Positions 22,058 through 35,115 of a stretch of DNA of 64,000 nucleotides are shown piece by piece; position 1 is the first letter of the stretch, and each line of letters opens with the position of its first letter. The translations under genes were made by a program, and so were the position numbers. The notes beneath the pieces are model-generated. The model saw nothing but the letters and a program-made list of their open reading frames with translations, was not told the DNA's origin and did no database searches. This stretch comes from Datnioides undecimradiatus (lineage: Eukaryota; Chordata; Actinopteri; Lobotiformes; Datnioididae), in assembly GCA_008933995.1 (NCBI GenBank), contig WARS01000016.1:10402348-10466347 (forward strand), read 5' to 3'.

Positions 22058-24600
22058 TGAAGAACTTAATATAATAGTATATTCAGTGGGTGTCCTTTTT
22101 ATGTTTTTTTATCTCTCACCTCCAATGACACGCACACATTTTTTTTTTATCTTTCCTTTTCTTGTTTAGTTTGTTTGATTGTGGCTTTTACACTTCATAG
22201 AAAAGCCTTTTGCGGTTCAGTGTGTTGAGGACAGAAACTCAAGACTGGAGTCCACGTAATCTTCAAAAGACCATCAAGCCTCTTGTTGTCCACTCTTATT
22301 GATTTGCCTTCCTAAAACATAATCTAGCTCAGTCTACCGGGCAGGGTATGGGCAGAGCAGTTTGATTTTATATTTGCCACCAAGGTGGAGTGGGGTGTTC
22401 TCAAAGTCAGATACACCTCTGTCCCATGAGAATCTGCATGCTCTCAGATACAATACTAAAACACTTTTGTCTTGTTACAACATTGTGTGTGCGAGAGAGA
22501 GAGAGCTGGGACGAACTGATATCCTCCACAGCCTGTCCTTGATATGCCTATCTCTTTAACAGAATCCTTGTCGCCCAAGGCAAATAGTGTATGGAATAAC
22601 TCACCCTCAGGCAGACATGCATTACTTCTGGGTTATGTAATACAGCAGGGATCCATGTAGTCTACGTGTATGTGTTTTATTAAGTAAACAGTAATGGAGA
22701 TTTAATGGACCCCCACTGGATGAAAGGGGTGGAGAAAGAAGGAGGGAAGGAAGATCAACTGGCCCCCCACAGAGAGCACCCACATTTGCCTGTGAGTAAA
22801 TTTATGCAGACTAAGTTCTGAAGGCTCCTAAATCTATGATCATAGCCGATGGCACACATTTCTCTGTTCTCTGGTTCCTTTTTTAAAAACCTGTCACACA
22901 GTTCTCTTTGCCATTATGAAGTTTGGCACATTCAAAATGCACCAATGCAACCAAAAACCCTTCATATGCACCTCAGGCTCAACTCCAGCCCCATAACAAA
23001 GTCATTTGAGTGCTAACAATAACACAGTAAAACACTTACAGCAGATATAGTAAAACAAAAAGAATGTAACCTCTTAACTGCATTATTTTCTTATTGATTG
23101 TGGTGCTGTTATTTATTTAATCTTAATACCTTCATGATGAGAAGACTTAAAAGATCTACAATGTGTAGGACTTGATCCATGTTGACTGAGAAAAACTCAT
23201 TTAAGAATTTTCCCTTGTATTGTGCGTGGAAAACCACCTGGACTGTTCTGCTCAAATGGGAATCAGCTTTGGCCTCTGTTCTCTAATTATAGTTTTTTTT
23301 TTATTCGAAACATAACATGGCAAATTGCCATCTAATCTACAGTGATATAATAAAAATATAACATTTTTCCAAGTAGTCTGTAAATACACAAAGTGGTTGA
23401 GTTTGAGCGGGGAAACATTTCATGAATTTCAAAAGATGCATTCATCACAGAAACTGAAAAAAGCGACAAATAGTGTCAGCGACCAACAATGACATATTTT
23501 TTAGCTTCATTGCATGCATGGATTAGGAGCAGATGGCTTCAACTGCTGTGTAATGCTACAAATACAAGCTTTAAAGCAGCCAAACTAATTAAGGTTCTGC
23601 TCCTGCCGAGCCAAATCTGATCAGGCTTCTTGGACTAAAGGAATCATAATTTTTGTTGTTTCATGACATTTGTCTCCTGATAATGTGGTGGTTAGAGGGG
23701 AGCTGCAATCAAAATTTCAGTCACATCTGGAAAGTGAAAAAGACCTATTCCAATGAATTTATAAACACTGATAATCTAAGTCAAAAAATCGATTGTCTGC
23801 TGCAGTGTGGAAAATTTATTCTGCATATTTCCCGCGCTGTAACCACATTTTTTAAAAATAGTTGGGGGTTTTTTGTCCCTGTGACCATGAAGAGGATGTT
23901 ACAATGTATTATTTAGATGACTTGGGAGATTTATCATTGATGGTTGTTTCTCATCAGCATCTGAGTCACAACTATAAACCATGACCAAGCAAACAAGGAA
24001 TAATTTGAGTGGAAACATTCCCACAAAAGCAAAGCAATGGATATAACAGTGTGAGATTCATTCACGCATCCATTCATTCACATAAATATATTAGCCCATG
24101 CTTGAATGATGAATGATACAAAATGAAGTGTGGAATGTGAGGACATGGGGTCCTTATTCACTGCTCATATCAATAATTTAGTATTTTCTACATTTATGTA
24201 ACACCAACCACCAGTTTTTTCCAGGTGTGTTTTGACCTTCTGCTCAGGCATAGAGTGACATATTGACATTGTCTGTATATAAATGTGATTGATGACAGTG
24301 TCTTAAACCAGCACAAACAGACCCAACAACACAGGTGATGGATGAATGGTGGAATACAGCAAAACAAAATTTATTTAAACAATATTGAACTGCAGTGAAA
24401 ATAGAGTGAAACATGCAAATCAGTCTCTTCTGTGATGTAGTGAGTGTGTAGTCAAAGTGTACAGTGAAACTGTACAATACCTTTGACAGCATTAATTAAA
24501 TTTGGTCAAATTTGATGCAACAAATGATTTGTCAAACTTGACAAGCTTTAGGATTGACATTAAGATCTCAATGATTACCTTTAAGGCTCTTTGTGGCCTC
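22058..24600. other. Intergenic, no gene seen
   Basis: Between gpr83 and ankrd49. Only short unsupported open frames (for example 23653-23916 plus). I looked here for mre11, expected between these genes in mammals, and saw no phosphoesterase motifs in the frames available. Confidence 0.5.
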
Positions 24601-24639
24601 ATTCTATGATGTATGTCTAATCTGTTTGTCCCAATCAAA

Positions 24640-24735
24640 ATCTGCCTTCCAGCAGCACCAAAGCTCACTAACTGGCATGTTAAAATAAATCTCACTTGTT
24701 TAATCGGTGCAGATACCAAAGTGAAAAACAAATAA
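24640..24735. repeat. Fragment of a teleost interspersed repeat
   Basis: CCAGCAGCACCAAAGCTCACTAA, then GTTTAATCGGTGCA and ACCAAAGTG, resembles a common fish repeat remembered from many genomes. Short, diverged and unclassified. Confidence 0.45.
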
Positions 24736-25595
24736 GCAATTTTAACAACATAATAAACTTTGCCTATAAGTTTTCTTTGAATTTTTATTGTGAAATGTGT
24801 TTTACAGAAAAATGAGACATCTTATGTCCTAAACACTTATCACTGATGGTCCACAATTCCCCTGTAAGAGCTCCATCGTTGTATTTGTCTTGTGATCAAT
24901 AAATACACTTCTCAGCTTCATTTTCTGACACATGTAACTTAATAATACAGTTTTGAAACAAGGATAGGGACATTAACAGACAAGTGTTATCAGGGATTCA
25001 TCAAATAAGGAATGGATGAAGGGCTTCCTGTAGTATAGCAGTAGATGTGTTAAAGAGCATTATGATTTATTTTTTCCTACATGAAGTGGAAGTTTTACAC
25101 CCATTTCTGGCTTTTAGAAATAGTACCTATCGTCAGAATTGAACTCACGTCTAAATTTACCTCAGTAAAGTGACCCCACTTCACCCCCACAACCTTGCAT
25201 AACCACTTCTTTATAGACGCATGGTTTAGTAAAAGACCCACTGCAGACTTCATTTTAGTCAATATGGGATTTTGGAAATCAATACAATATTTACCAGTAT
25301 TACAAGTATGGAAAATAAAGTCAACTTTGAGCTGGAAGGTAAATAGACCTTTTCTATGTGGACTGATTTTAAACCAACTACCAACCAACCAACCAACAGT
25401 GATACTCAAAAATAGCCAGTATTGAGTTAAATATTCTTGGTAGTAACACCGATATATTCCCATAAGACGTTTTCTTTTTCTGTATTATTTACCAGAAATA
25501 TCAGGATCATATGAACCAGTACTGTTAGGATGCTTATATGTAGTGCAGTGGCATTTAATACATATGTATTTGTCATTTGAACATGTATGCTTTAA

Positions 25596-26100
25596 AGGTC
25601 CAATGTTTCACACTTAGTGGCATCTGGCATTGAAGTTTGAGATGGCAACAAACTGTATACCAATTCACTTATTCTCCTCCCAGACACTGAAATTACAAAT
25701 TTTATTGTCTAAGCCTCTAAAACTCATGATGTGAACAGAGTTATGTATCACACTACAACCTAAGTATGTGTTTACACAACACATAAAATGTCTTTAAAAG
25801 TAAGGAGTTGTTTATACACCATCCCATGAGATTATGTTGACTATGCCAAAGCCATGGCCCTCCCTGCTCTGCCTCTGATTGGTTTACTCAGATAGTCTTA
25901 ATCTAACTCCCTCCAATTATCACCTCTAATGTATAAAGGTAACCAGCCAAACACCAAAGACATGTACCAACCAATCAGAGGCAGTGAAGAGTGGGTAGCT
26001 TCCATGCATGTATTTTGATATTCAGTTTCTATGAATAAATCCCCCAGTTCTGCACAATGGCCCATTAACAATTTGCACATAATTATCCCCTAAAAGGGGC
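25596..26100. repeat. Diverged repeat with 14-bp inverted repeat
   Basis: The start (AAAGGTCCAATGTTTCACACTTAGTGGCATCT) resembles a frequent fish repeat that opens GGTCCAGTGTGTA. GCCTCTGATTGGTT at 25871-25884 is perfectly inverted as AACCAATCAGAGGC at 25969-25982. The right end is uncertain. Confidence 0.45.
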
Positions 26101-26439
26101 ACACACACCATCTAGGCTACAGGAGAGAGAGAATGAAGCTATTGTAACACATCTGAATGAGTTACGGCTCAAGAAACCGGTGCAAAATATTCCTTTGAAT
26201 GGATTCGTTATCATCGGGGTTGAAAGCAAAGATTAATAAAACCGTCTTTCCTACATAACTAAATATGATGTCAAAGATTATCTAAAATATCACTGAAAAA
26301 AAGTTTCATGTTAGCCACAGTAAAATGATGATTTGTGTTTTGTTAAAATATCATGTATACTTAATTTCTTCACATAAAGAGACCAGAGACCAAGGTTCCT
26401 CTTACTCAGGATCTGTTGTGCCTGCATCTAAATCATCAT

Positions 26440-26520
26440 GTCAACTCACAACTCCAAGACATAACATATCATATCAACATATATCATATATCATCATATC
26501 ACATAACATATCAACTGATT
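26440..26520. repeat. ATATCA-rich simple repeat
   Basis: Irregular repeats of CATATCA/ACATATC. Low complexity; nothing else here. Confidence 0.75.
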
Positions 26521-26599
26521 TACATTTCAATTTAGAGTTACAAAGTGAGTTTATTTATCCTAACAGTGCTTCATGCTGAGGACTTTCAGACTTCTTCCT

Positions 26600-28310
26600 G
26601 AAAGGTGGGTTAATTTGAGGTCTTGCAGTTTAAACTGTCCACATCACACATTCTCTTAGTGCCATCACTGAGCCCAGGCAGGTTTAGCTTAGCAGTTTAG
26701 TAGACATTCACCAGTGTGAAAGATGTAAACAGTTTTCACCATCACCAGCCCTAACTCTAATCCTTTATATGCTAGTCAGAGTCACCAGTATGAGCACAAT
26801 GTTACATTATCATTACTCGTTAATGCTGAGCTCTGACACTCAGGGGAAAACAATACAGCACCACCTAAGCAGGGATCGACAGTATTATTACTGTTATTTT
26901 GTTGCGGAGCTCCTTGACACTGGTTCAATCAGGTTTTATTAGCGGGCAGATTGTCTAACTCACAACGTAAGTAGACATAGTCACTGGGCTTACAATGTTC
27001 CTGTCCAATGAAATTAGATGTGGTTCATGTTGTGACTAATCTCTGATGTCTTCTCTGACTGGAAGTGTGAATCGCTTAAATGCATTGCAGAAATGTAAGT
27101 TGTCCCTGCAAGCTTATCGAAAAAGCTTTTGTACGGTCTTCAAAAGGTGTTATTAGTTTCTGTCAGTGCGTTTTGTGCATTTCTGTTGTGCCACTGAATC
27201 TAATCAGGCCCAAGGGTGCTCAGCAACTGAACAACAGCGTCCTGCACTAATATTCATATGAGGACAAGTTGTGAATTGAAATGGTTACAATGCTGCTAAA
27301 TTAAAGTGTTTGGATGACCTGTCCATCACATTATATACTACAATGGTCTCCACTGATACCATATAAGATGGTCTATATGAGTGTTGTATAAACAGATATT
27401 TTTTCACACATTACATAAACATTTGCTAATAAAACTTATAACTGAATAGTATGGCAAGATCACTGATTTGACAACAGGTAGTACATATCTGCATTTACTG
27501 TATATGCTGATATCTGCAAAATTAGCCAAAAAGTTGTAATGTTTCAAGTTGCTAATTAGACCTTTGGCTCAGATATCCATTATCTGTTGTCTGAATATTT
27601 GCCAGCTACACCAGAAACCTCAAAACATTGTTACTGTCGCCCCCAGAGGCTAAATCATGACTAATCACATCTAATCTAATCACACTAACCCATGGGGTGT
27701 TTAATTGACTAAAACTTTTTGACTGTAATCCTACTGAATTGTTGTTGCTCTGTTTATTTGAATGCAATTCACTTGTAGATAATTGTAAAACAAAGTCCAG
27801 TAAAAATTCTGTAAAAAGTCTTGATGACAAAACATACAGTTGGCTGAAAATCAGTCACAACAGATCGTTTGTGAATGTTCTGAGATTAGAACAAAACACA
27901 GGGTTACGGGGACAAGAGCACCTGCAGAGTACAGTGCTCCAGCAGCATATTTAATTTCTGTTACCGTGAAGGTGCTGTCTTTTTTCTGATTAAAAGATGG
28001 CAGGGTGATTCCATCCAGCAGAGTGCATTTACTAATGTAGTATAATGCTGCCTAATTAGGACCTTGGACTGTGTCTTCCTCTCCTGATGGATTTGCTCTA
28101 CACACAAATACCCTCAGGATCAGTTTAATCGGGTTGGCAGTGTTTTCTTTACAACAATAATGAGTTGTGTCATACATTATCTTACAAAAACACTCTAATG
28201 GAAGAGTGTGTTTACAGTCGTGTCATCCAAATGACTATTTTAATGGAGCTGTGGATGCATTAAGTCTAAACTGAAAGTATTTGATTTGATATAGCCTACG
28301 TGTATCTTTC
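26600..28310. other. Intergenic, no gene seen
   Basis: No coding pattern recognised on either strand. The open frames at 27606-27830 and 27739-27954 overlap each other on opposite strands and show no homology. Confidence 0.5.
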
Positions 28311-28319
28311 CCTTCCTCC

Positions 28320-28440
28320 CAGGCTCTACTCAGGATACGTACAATGTGAATAATGACCGATAGGTGGCAGAAACAGGAGACTGCATTACTGGGAATAAAG
28401 CCAAAGAAGAAGACGTCAACAGCACTGTAGCGGTTATGGG
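28320..28440. repeat. Interspersed repeat fragment upstream of ankrd49
   Basis: Contains TAGGTGGCAG, GCATTACTGGGAATAAA and GCCAAAGAAGAAGAC. This is like a vertebrate repeat often found by promoters that runs GGTGGCAGTAATGC... to CCAAAGAAGAAGAAG. Recognition is from memory. Confidence 0.4.
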
Positions 28441-28649
28441 TAGTGATGTCTTTTAACAGTTACCTCTCTAACGCCAGCTTGCAACAAAACTACATATCCC
28501 ACATATCCTGACGAGTGGCTTGTTGTGGACCGGCAAAAGTGGTAGGTGAGAATGAAATTTTAGCAGCTTTTCTTCTTTTAAGTGGTTAAATATTTTGCTG
28601 TTTTGACATTAGAAATGTTGCTTAAAAGTTGGTAGCAATAGTTACGTAA

Positions 28650-28737
28650 GACGTCAGGGTCACGTTGTACGTCAGGTTTCAGCGGTTGTGTTTGTGGACG
28701 TATGTCCGTTGGCTTCGGCTATAACAGTAAACAGCAG
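28650..28737 (+). promoter_or_regulatory. ankrd49: Candidate ankrd49 promoter and untranslated exon 1
   Basis: A local CG-containing stretch holds GACGTCAG and TACGTCAG (CRE-like) sites and ends AACAGCAG before a good donor GTATGTGTG at 28738. It lies 1.3 kb upstream of the first coding exon, whose acceptor is near 30046. The human gene likewise has a non-coding first exon. There is no direct transcript evidence. Confidence 0.35.
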
Positions 28738-30058
28738 GTATGTGTGTTTTACGGTAATTGCAAATGTTGTTTATTGAGGCTACATTTATGTAAATGAAGC
28801 GTTCAACTCAGTGTTTGTTAGGCGTTGTTAATCTTCTTGTCTTCTCTCCAGAAGACTACAGCACTTTAATAGCCACTGGCTGTTTATTAGAAAGACAGCT
28901 AACGCCAATGCTACACTCTTCCTGTACAACAGTCCCGCACAAAACCAAAGTTCTGTTGTAGCTGTTTTCAGAGCTGGTTATTCACCATCCTATCATTTGT
29001 ATTGTATACTGGTATAATGTTTCTATCATTTTGTGTAACTGTGCCCTCGTTTAGATAAGAAGACAAGAGAAGACAAAGTTAGCATTTTATCTAATCCAGG
29101 TATTTAAATTAAAACAATAACTGCTCGATTGTACACAACAAAATTATCTAAAATGTTAGAGCAAAAATCTAGGACTACAAATATCAATTGTTTTCGTTTT
29201 CAGTTGATCTGTGTTATTGTTAATATCTCTTGTGTTTTATTTTTATTTTTTATAATTACAATATAAAATCCTTGATTGATTGTTCTGTAATAAACAAACT
29301 GAAAATACAATGTACAGTTTCTCAGAGTCTAATGCAATGTCATCATTCGTTTATTTTAATCAGCAGACCAAAACAGTTACAGGTAATCAGTAGAATAGAA
29401 ACAAAAACCCTTCACATTTGAGAGGCTGGAAAGGCAGAAGGCTTGGTATTTCTGCTCTAAACAGATAACTCACGATGAAAATTAGCATCAAAATAGTTGC
29501 TAATTCATTTTCTGTTGGTCAGTTGTTTCAGCACGTGCTTTGTATTTCTTTTTAAGAAAAGAATCATACAGTTTTGCAGGAAGAGCCAAAAAAGACACAG
29601 TGCTTCAGGTATTTTGATTATCTGTAATCAGAATATCAGGAGCAAAATAAGCACATGAACTTCTAAAAACATTTTTTTTTTTTTTTTTTTAGTTTAGAAT
29701 TGAACTCTCGATTTTACGAGCTTGGTAATGAATCTTAAATTGGGCAATTGAAGGTCTTCAAAATATAATTTTTGTTTCTTAAATATCAAACCATAACTAA
29801 TTAACACACATCCTGAGGCAGTTAAGCTTTTCAGGGACAGTGTGAATATTGCAATTTTCTTTGAAACTATATACACACTATTAATTATTACCTTAATTAT
29901 CAGTGGGGGTCTGTGTCAACCTCAGTCCAGGGTTAGGTAAAAGTTTTAAACAATAATGTTCCTCAGTTCTGATTTTAATTACCTCAGTTAGGTCAGAGTT
30001 TGTGTTTATTTCTCCGTGTCTTTCTGCACCTTGGGTTCTCTGACAGAACCAGCAGGTG

Positions 30059-30277
30059 ATGGAGTTTCCGGAAGATTTCAACCAGCTTGAGCTTCTGAAC
30101 ACACATGGACACCTGATCCCCCGTGGGGCCAGCAGCCTGTGGACTGGAAGCAAAGATGAGGAGGAAGAGGTGGATGAGGAGGAAGTGGTCCACAGTGAGG
30201 AGTGGTATCTGGAAAAAGAGGAAACACTGAAAGACAAACCAAAGGAGCTCATTCTATGGGCAGCGGAAAACAATCGT
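30059..30277 (+). CDS. ankrd49: ankrd49 first coding exon (intact)
   Basis: 73 codons from ATG at 30059, preceded by acceptor CTGACAG at about 30046, to CGT before donor GTAAGT at 30278. It reads EFPEDFNQLELLNTHGHLIP and later SLWTGSKDEEEE and ELILWAAENNR. Human has FSEHFNQLELLETHGHLIP, SLWVGNSDEDEE and LLLWAAEKNR. The acidic tract is longer here (DEEEEVDEEEVVHSEEW). No frame break. Confidence 0.9.
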
Positions 30278-32520
30278 GTAAGTAATGTTTTGTTCTTGCA
30301 TTTTGTTTTGTTCTTCTCAGAACTTTACATTTGCTTCTCCACTTGTAGGAACTGCATTTATTTAATATAGTCAATGGAACCATTTCAATGGTAGTGATCT
30401 ATTCAAGATCTATTAATCTATTTGAGCTGTAGAGAGCTTGATAACAGAAAAGTCATATTCCCATTACTATTTCCACATTGATTTTCACAGTTGAAGATTT
30501 AGCTGATGCTCTTTTAGTAACACCCCATTCAGTTATGCAATTGCAGGTCATTCTTTTGCTGTGGTTTAATACTTCCTGAGTGGGAAAAGTAGTGCCACCA
30601 CCCGTGAAACTCAAGGCACTTGACTTCTAGTGGTTGTGGATTGAAACGCACATAAATTGTCAACTTGTGTATAAGGTCAAGTGTCAGTAGAAAAACATGG
30701 AGAAAAACAAGCTCAGCTGTCCCTCCGGCCAGAATCTAGATCTCCCATATAAAAGTTACAAGAGAGAAAGCCAAAGGGTTTTGCCATCCCATTGATATGT
30801 CAGGAAATGGTGCATAATATGACTTAATGTGACCCCAATTGTGTTTTGCAGGAGAGAAAACTTTACCAGTAAATAAACTGCTTACCTTACCTTAAGTTGG
30901 ATTTGTTTACAAAGTTTATTCACATTTAATTCTGTCCATTAGCTAAACAGGCTGTTGTGCCCACCCCTCCCCATCCAGGATCTCATCCAACTGCATGTTT
31001 TCCTTGCTTTTTGGCTCAAGTTGTACTACAAATAAACGGTGCAAGCTGCTCGTTGCTGTCCGTGTTTGTTCTGGTATGCAGAGAACAGTTGGTGTCCAGT
31101 CGTTATCGATCGATGGTTCAGTGTGTGTCTGGCGTAAGTTTGTGGAGACAGTCTTCATGTACGTGTTGTACGTCATGTTAGAGGTGAGGAGGTAGAAATA
31201 TATAAAATAGAAATTCTGTCTCCTTGAGCAAGGACTTCCTTTCCTTGGTGTTAAGGATGTAAATAATGCAGAGTGTGTTTTTCACCTGGTGTTTTTTTTT
31301 TTATTTTTGTTCCAACAAATTGATGAAAGTATTTGGCACTATATCAGAATACTTTTTCAACCATATATTTCTTTACCACTAGAAGATTTGAAGCAATTTT
31401 TGCCGGAAAAACATTTTCACTAAAATAGGAAAAATTCTGATTCAAATCAAAGACTACCTGGTCACAGAAAAAGTACGTAAGAATAAGAATCTGACCGGAC
31501 ATTCAGTGCTGACTTTCAGTTTGCTTGATTCAGTTGGAACCAAAAAAGCATGAGGTTTAATACTCTGCCCTCATCATGTTGCATCTCCAGGATTTGAGGT
31601 TTTTTTGTAGCTTTACTGGTGCCAGCAGTTGAATCAGTCAGCGGCATCGAATCAGCATAATTTGACATATAATTATCATTTTTTCTCACTGCTCTTATCT
31701 TAATAACAGCACTCTTCATAACAGCATAACAGCACTTACCCTTCTCTCTTCTCTCTTCCTGTTCCTAGTCATCTCCTTCCGCATCAACAGTACTAGTCGC
31801 GCCTGTCACTGACTGTGCATTTGTTAAAGTTGAATTTGCACATCTGTCTATTACCGTGACAAATCTGATCGATTTGAAATGCAGAGGCCAGTCTTAAGCA
31901 ATGCGTTATTGATTTGTGACTTCCCTTGGTTCCCAGTTACCAAACACACATTTCTTTTTCCCTTGGAGAAAATAAACATACGGCATACAGAATATGAAAA
32001 CATAAAGTCGTTTTAGTCAGGACCGATGCTAAATTCAGAACCTTCTCACAGCGCAAACCACTGAGTGGTCATGTTGGTAAAGAAGCTGATCTGCATTTGA
32101 ATTGTTTGTATAAAAAAAAAAAAAATTACAGAGCTATATTCACCAGTGGAGGAAGCTGATTTTAATTGAGAGAGAATTATTTAGAGGTCAGATTCAGAGG
32201 CATGCAGTTAGTGAGCAATTACTAATATACCAAAGCAGAGTAAATGATTACAGCAGTTAAGCCTCTCACCTTTTAGTGCATGGCAGTTTTTGTTCAAAAG
32301 CTAAGTGAAATCAACAAGTCACTGAGAAATAATTTCAGTTAATACTTGAGCATGAAGGACCACATACAAATACATAGCATGTTAAGACACCAGCCATGTG
32401 TAATTTGCATATAGTACTTTTTTAATAACATTCTTTAACGTGGTGATAAAGGGCATTGTTTTGATAGTTGCATACAGGAATACTTTACAGTTTTAATCAT
32501 TTTTTACTTTTCTACAATTT

Positions 32521-33300
32521 CATTTAGCAGATGCTTTCATCCAAAGCGACACACGTTATAGAGTAAGTAACACAAGCAAAGATCTATATAGGAGAAAACA
32601 ACGCGGACAAGTGCTATGAAACGCTTCAAGGACATAGGCGTTAGCAGGTAGGGCATGATGCTGAGTGCAGGGATTTACTAAAAAAGTCACTTAACACCAA
32701 GTAAATAGTCTTCCATCAGGTGAGCAGCTGTTCATGAAACAATGCGGTCTTTAAGCTGTTCCTCGAGGTCATGATGGACCTCGCAGAATAAATGGAGTTT
32801 CGTGGCTCATTTCGCCACTTGGGAATGACCAGGTGCCTTTCATGGGCAGAGCATAGTGAGCAGGATAGAGTGTAGACCTGAATGTGGGATTTCAGGTAGC
32901 CAGGAGCAGTTTCAGCTGCAGGTTTGTAAGCGAATGTCAGGGTTTTGAATTTGAAGTGAGCAGCAACTGGGAGCCAAAGCAGCATTTTTTGAGTTGGTTG
33001 AAGACCAGATGCGCTGCAGCATTTTGATCACCTGCAATTGTTTGGATGGGCATGTGGGGAGACCTGCCAATAGGGCACAGCTGTAGTCGATGAGAACGAC
33101 ATGACTGAAAAAAACTGAGGCCACATGAACATTAAAGTTGGTCATCAATCATGGCACCCAGGTTTCAGACGACTTTGTGAGAGTGGAGATAATCTGAGTT
33201 GGATATTGATTTGTTGTTGTAGAGAGGGACTGGATGGGATGACAAGGAGCTCAGTCTTTGAAAGTCTGAGCGGAAGGTGGTGTTCTTTCAATAAAGGCAG
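32521..33300. repeat. Long diverged teleost repeat
   Basis: Starts CATTTAGCAGATGCTTTCATCCAAAGCGAC, the signature of a repeat found in many fish genomes. The following sequence (TAGCAGGTAGGGC..., TGTAGTCGATGAGAACGACATG..., GTGAGAGTGGAGATAAT...) fits the same element as I remember it. No coding capacity is recognisable and the borders are approximate. Confidence 0.5.
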
Positions 33301-33952
33301 AAAATCCTCATTGTCAGCTAAAACTATTTCCTTAAATATGAGGATTCACCACTTAACCCTCTACTTGATATTACAGTAAAGTGGATATATAAATAAATCA
33401 CTATATTAATCAACCATAAGAACCATATCTGCCTAGCACTGCACTTCCTCAAGACAATAGTATGTTAGGCTGCAGGATTTTTGTGAAAACTCACTCTGCG
33501 CCTGACGTACAGGTGAGGCAGCTGTGGAGAGAGCAAAGATCCAAAGTAGATGTACAGTAATTCCTGCATCAACCACAACCTGCATCCATCCCGCAGTCAT
33601 CCCCAATGCAATTATTATTTAATACTGTCACTTGGATGCTGTTTGTGTGCCTTTTTATATCATCATCCTATTACACTTAATGAAGAACAGTTGGAGTCTA
33701 ATAAAAGCCTCTGTGAGCTGCCTGCTGCTACGAATGCTGATTAGTAGTAAAGAATGCAGCGTTGCTGCATGAAGTGGGATTTACGTAGTCAAATATTTAT
33801 GTTGCAGGATTACTTATCCAAGTTTGCTGAATAGACAGATCCCAGACTTTTTATCTGCAAATAGTAGATTTTAGGCAAACTTTTCTCAAAATTGATGATG
33901 TGTTCTTTTTTTTTCAGATAAATGGTCCAAAAAAAATGGTCCAAAAAAAATG

Positions 33953-33994
33953 GTATTTCTATGGTTGTATCCTAAGATACAACCATAGAAATAC
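33953..33994. repeat. Perfect 19-bp hairpin with 4-nt loop
   Basis: GTATTTCTATGGTTGTATC (33953-33971), loop CTAA, then its exact reverse complement (33976-33994). It is preceded by a short tandem duplication of AATGGTCCAAAAAA (33920-33950). Confidence 0.97.
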
Positions 33995-34593
33995 TTATAT
34001 GCTCAAATAAATCCTTCAGCATTGAAGAAAATGCCAGAAGAGGAGGGTTTTTTTTTTTTTTATTTCCTGTGGATTGATTTGTTGTTTCAGGTCTAACAGA
34101 TCTGACTAAAATCATCTTAATATAGCAGATTGTACGAGGACAGAGAGCCTCAAGTGGCCCTAAAGTGGATTTGACCACACCTGCAGGGATTTTAATTTGC
34201 CTGATTTAGTAGATTTAGTAGTAGATTTTTGTTGTCAGTGAACGCTTCATAGTGGTTAACTTGATCACGACTGAATAATATCCTTTTTTGTGTACTTCTA
34301 AGATAAAAACCTCTGATAGGCATACTGTAAACAAAGGTTTAATCCTCTGGTAAAGCAGAACAAGCCAGAAATAAAACATTGTAGAGAACACAGCTCTGCC
34401 TTGCAGAAAAGGCACAGTTGCTGTGGGTAAATACAGAAATTACGCTGAAAAATAAAGATGCGGTGTGACTTTGCACACTCAAAGAACAATTGACAAAGAA
34501 TGAACACATTAAATGCACCCTGAAACCTCTCACAGGCCATGAAAAACACATCACCATGTGGATAATTAAACAATGGGGGGAGAGAGAGGGGTG

Positions 34594-34633
34594 GATTGTG
34601 ATTCAATTAGGGCAACCTAATTGAATCACAATC
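34594..34633. repeat. Perfect 17-bp hairpin with 6-nt loop
   Basis: GATTGTGATTCAATTAG (34594-34610), loop GGCAAC, then its exact reverse complement (34617-34633). No flanking TIR-type element is evident. Confidence 0.97.
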
Positions 34634-34750
34634 TATTATGTACATAACAACTCGGTTGCCATGTAACAGTTTTCACAAACAGTCAAAATTGCAAAGAACT
34701 ATGTAATGTTATTTATCTACTCTTTATATGACACATATGTGATTTAAGTA

Positions 34751-35115
34751 CGGTACTACTCGGAAAATTAGAATATCGTGTAAAAGTTGTTTTATTCAGG
34801 CAATCCAACATAAAAGGTGAAACCACTACATTTTATAGACTCATTACATGCAAAGTGAGATATCTCAAGCAGTTTTTGTTGTAATTTTGCTGATTATGAT
34901 TTACAGCTTATTAAAACCTCAAACCCAAAAACTCAGAAAATTAGAATACTGTGAAAAGCTTCAGTATTGTAGGCTCAAAGCGTCACACACTAATCAGGTA
35001 AGTAATCCAAAACACCTGCAAAAGGGTCCTGAGCCTTTAAAAAGTCACCTTTAAAAGTTGAGTTACAGAAATGCATGCACTTTTTCAGGATATTCTAATT
35101 TTCCGAGTAGCACTG
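34751..35115. mobile_element. Tc1/mariner-type MITE, 365 bp, TA target site
   Basis: Terminal inverted repeats: the left end CGGTACTACTCGGAAAATTAGAATATC and the complement of the right end CAGTGCTACTCGGAAAATTAGAATATC differ at two positions. Both ends abut TA (34749-34750 and 35116-35117), the Tc1/mariner target duplication. An internal CAGAAAATTAGAATAC near 34935 repeats the terminal motif. There is no transposase, so it is non-autonomous. It lies in the ankrd49 intron. Confidence 0.88.

Noticed and set aside
25095-25463. 122-codon minus frame
   Set aside because: Overlapped by a 76-codon plus frame; composition and lack of homology suggest chance.
22058-30058. Expected mre11 gene
   Set aside because: No stretch on either strand resembles the MRE11 phosphoesterase domain; absence is reported as a finding instead.
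33953-33994. Possible microRNA precursor
   Set aside because: A 19-bp perfect stem with a 4-nt loop is too short for Drosha and Dicer processing and shows no bulges or conserved seed I recognise.
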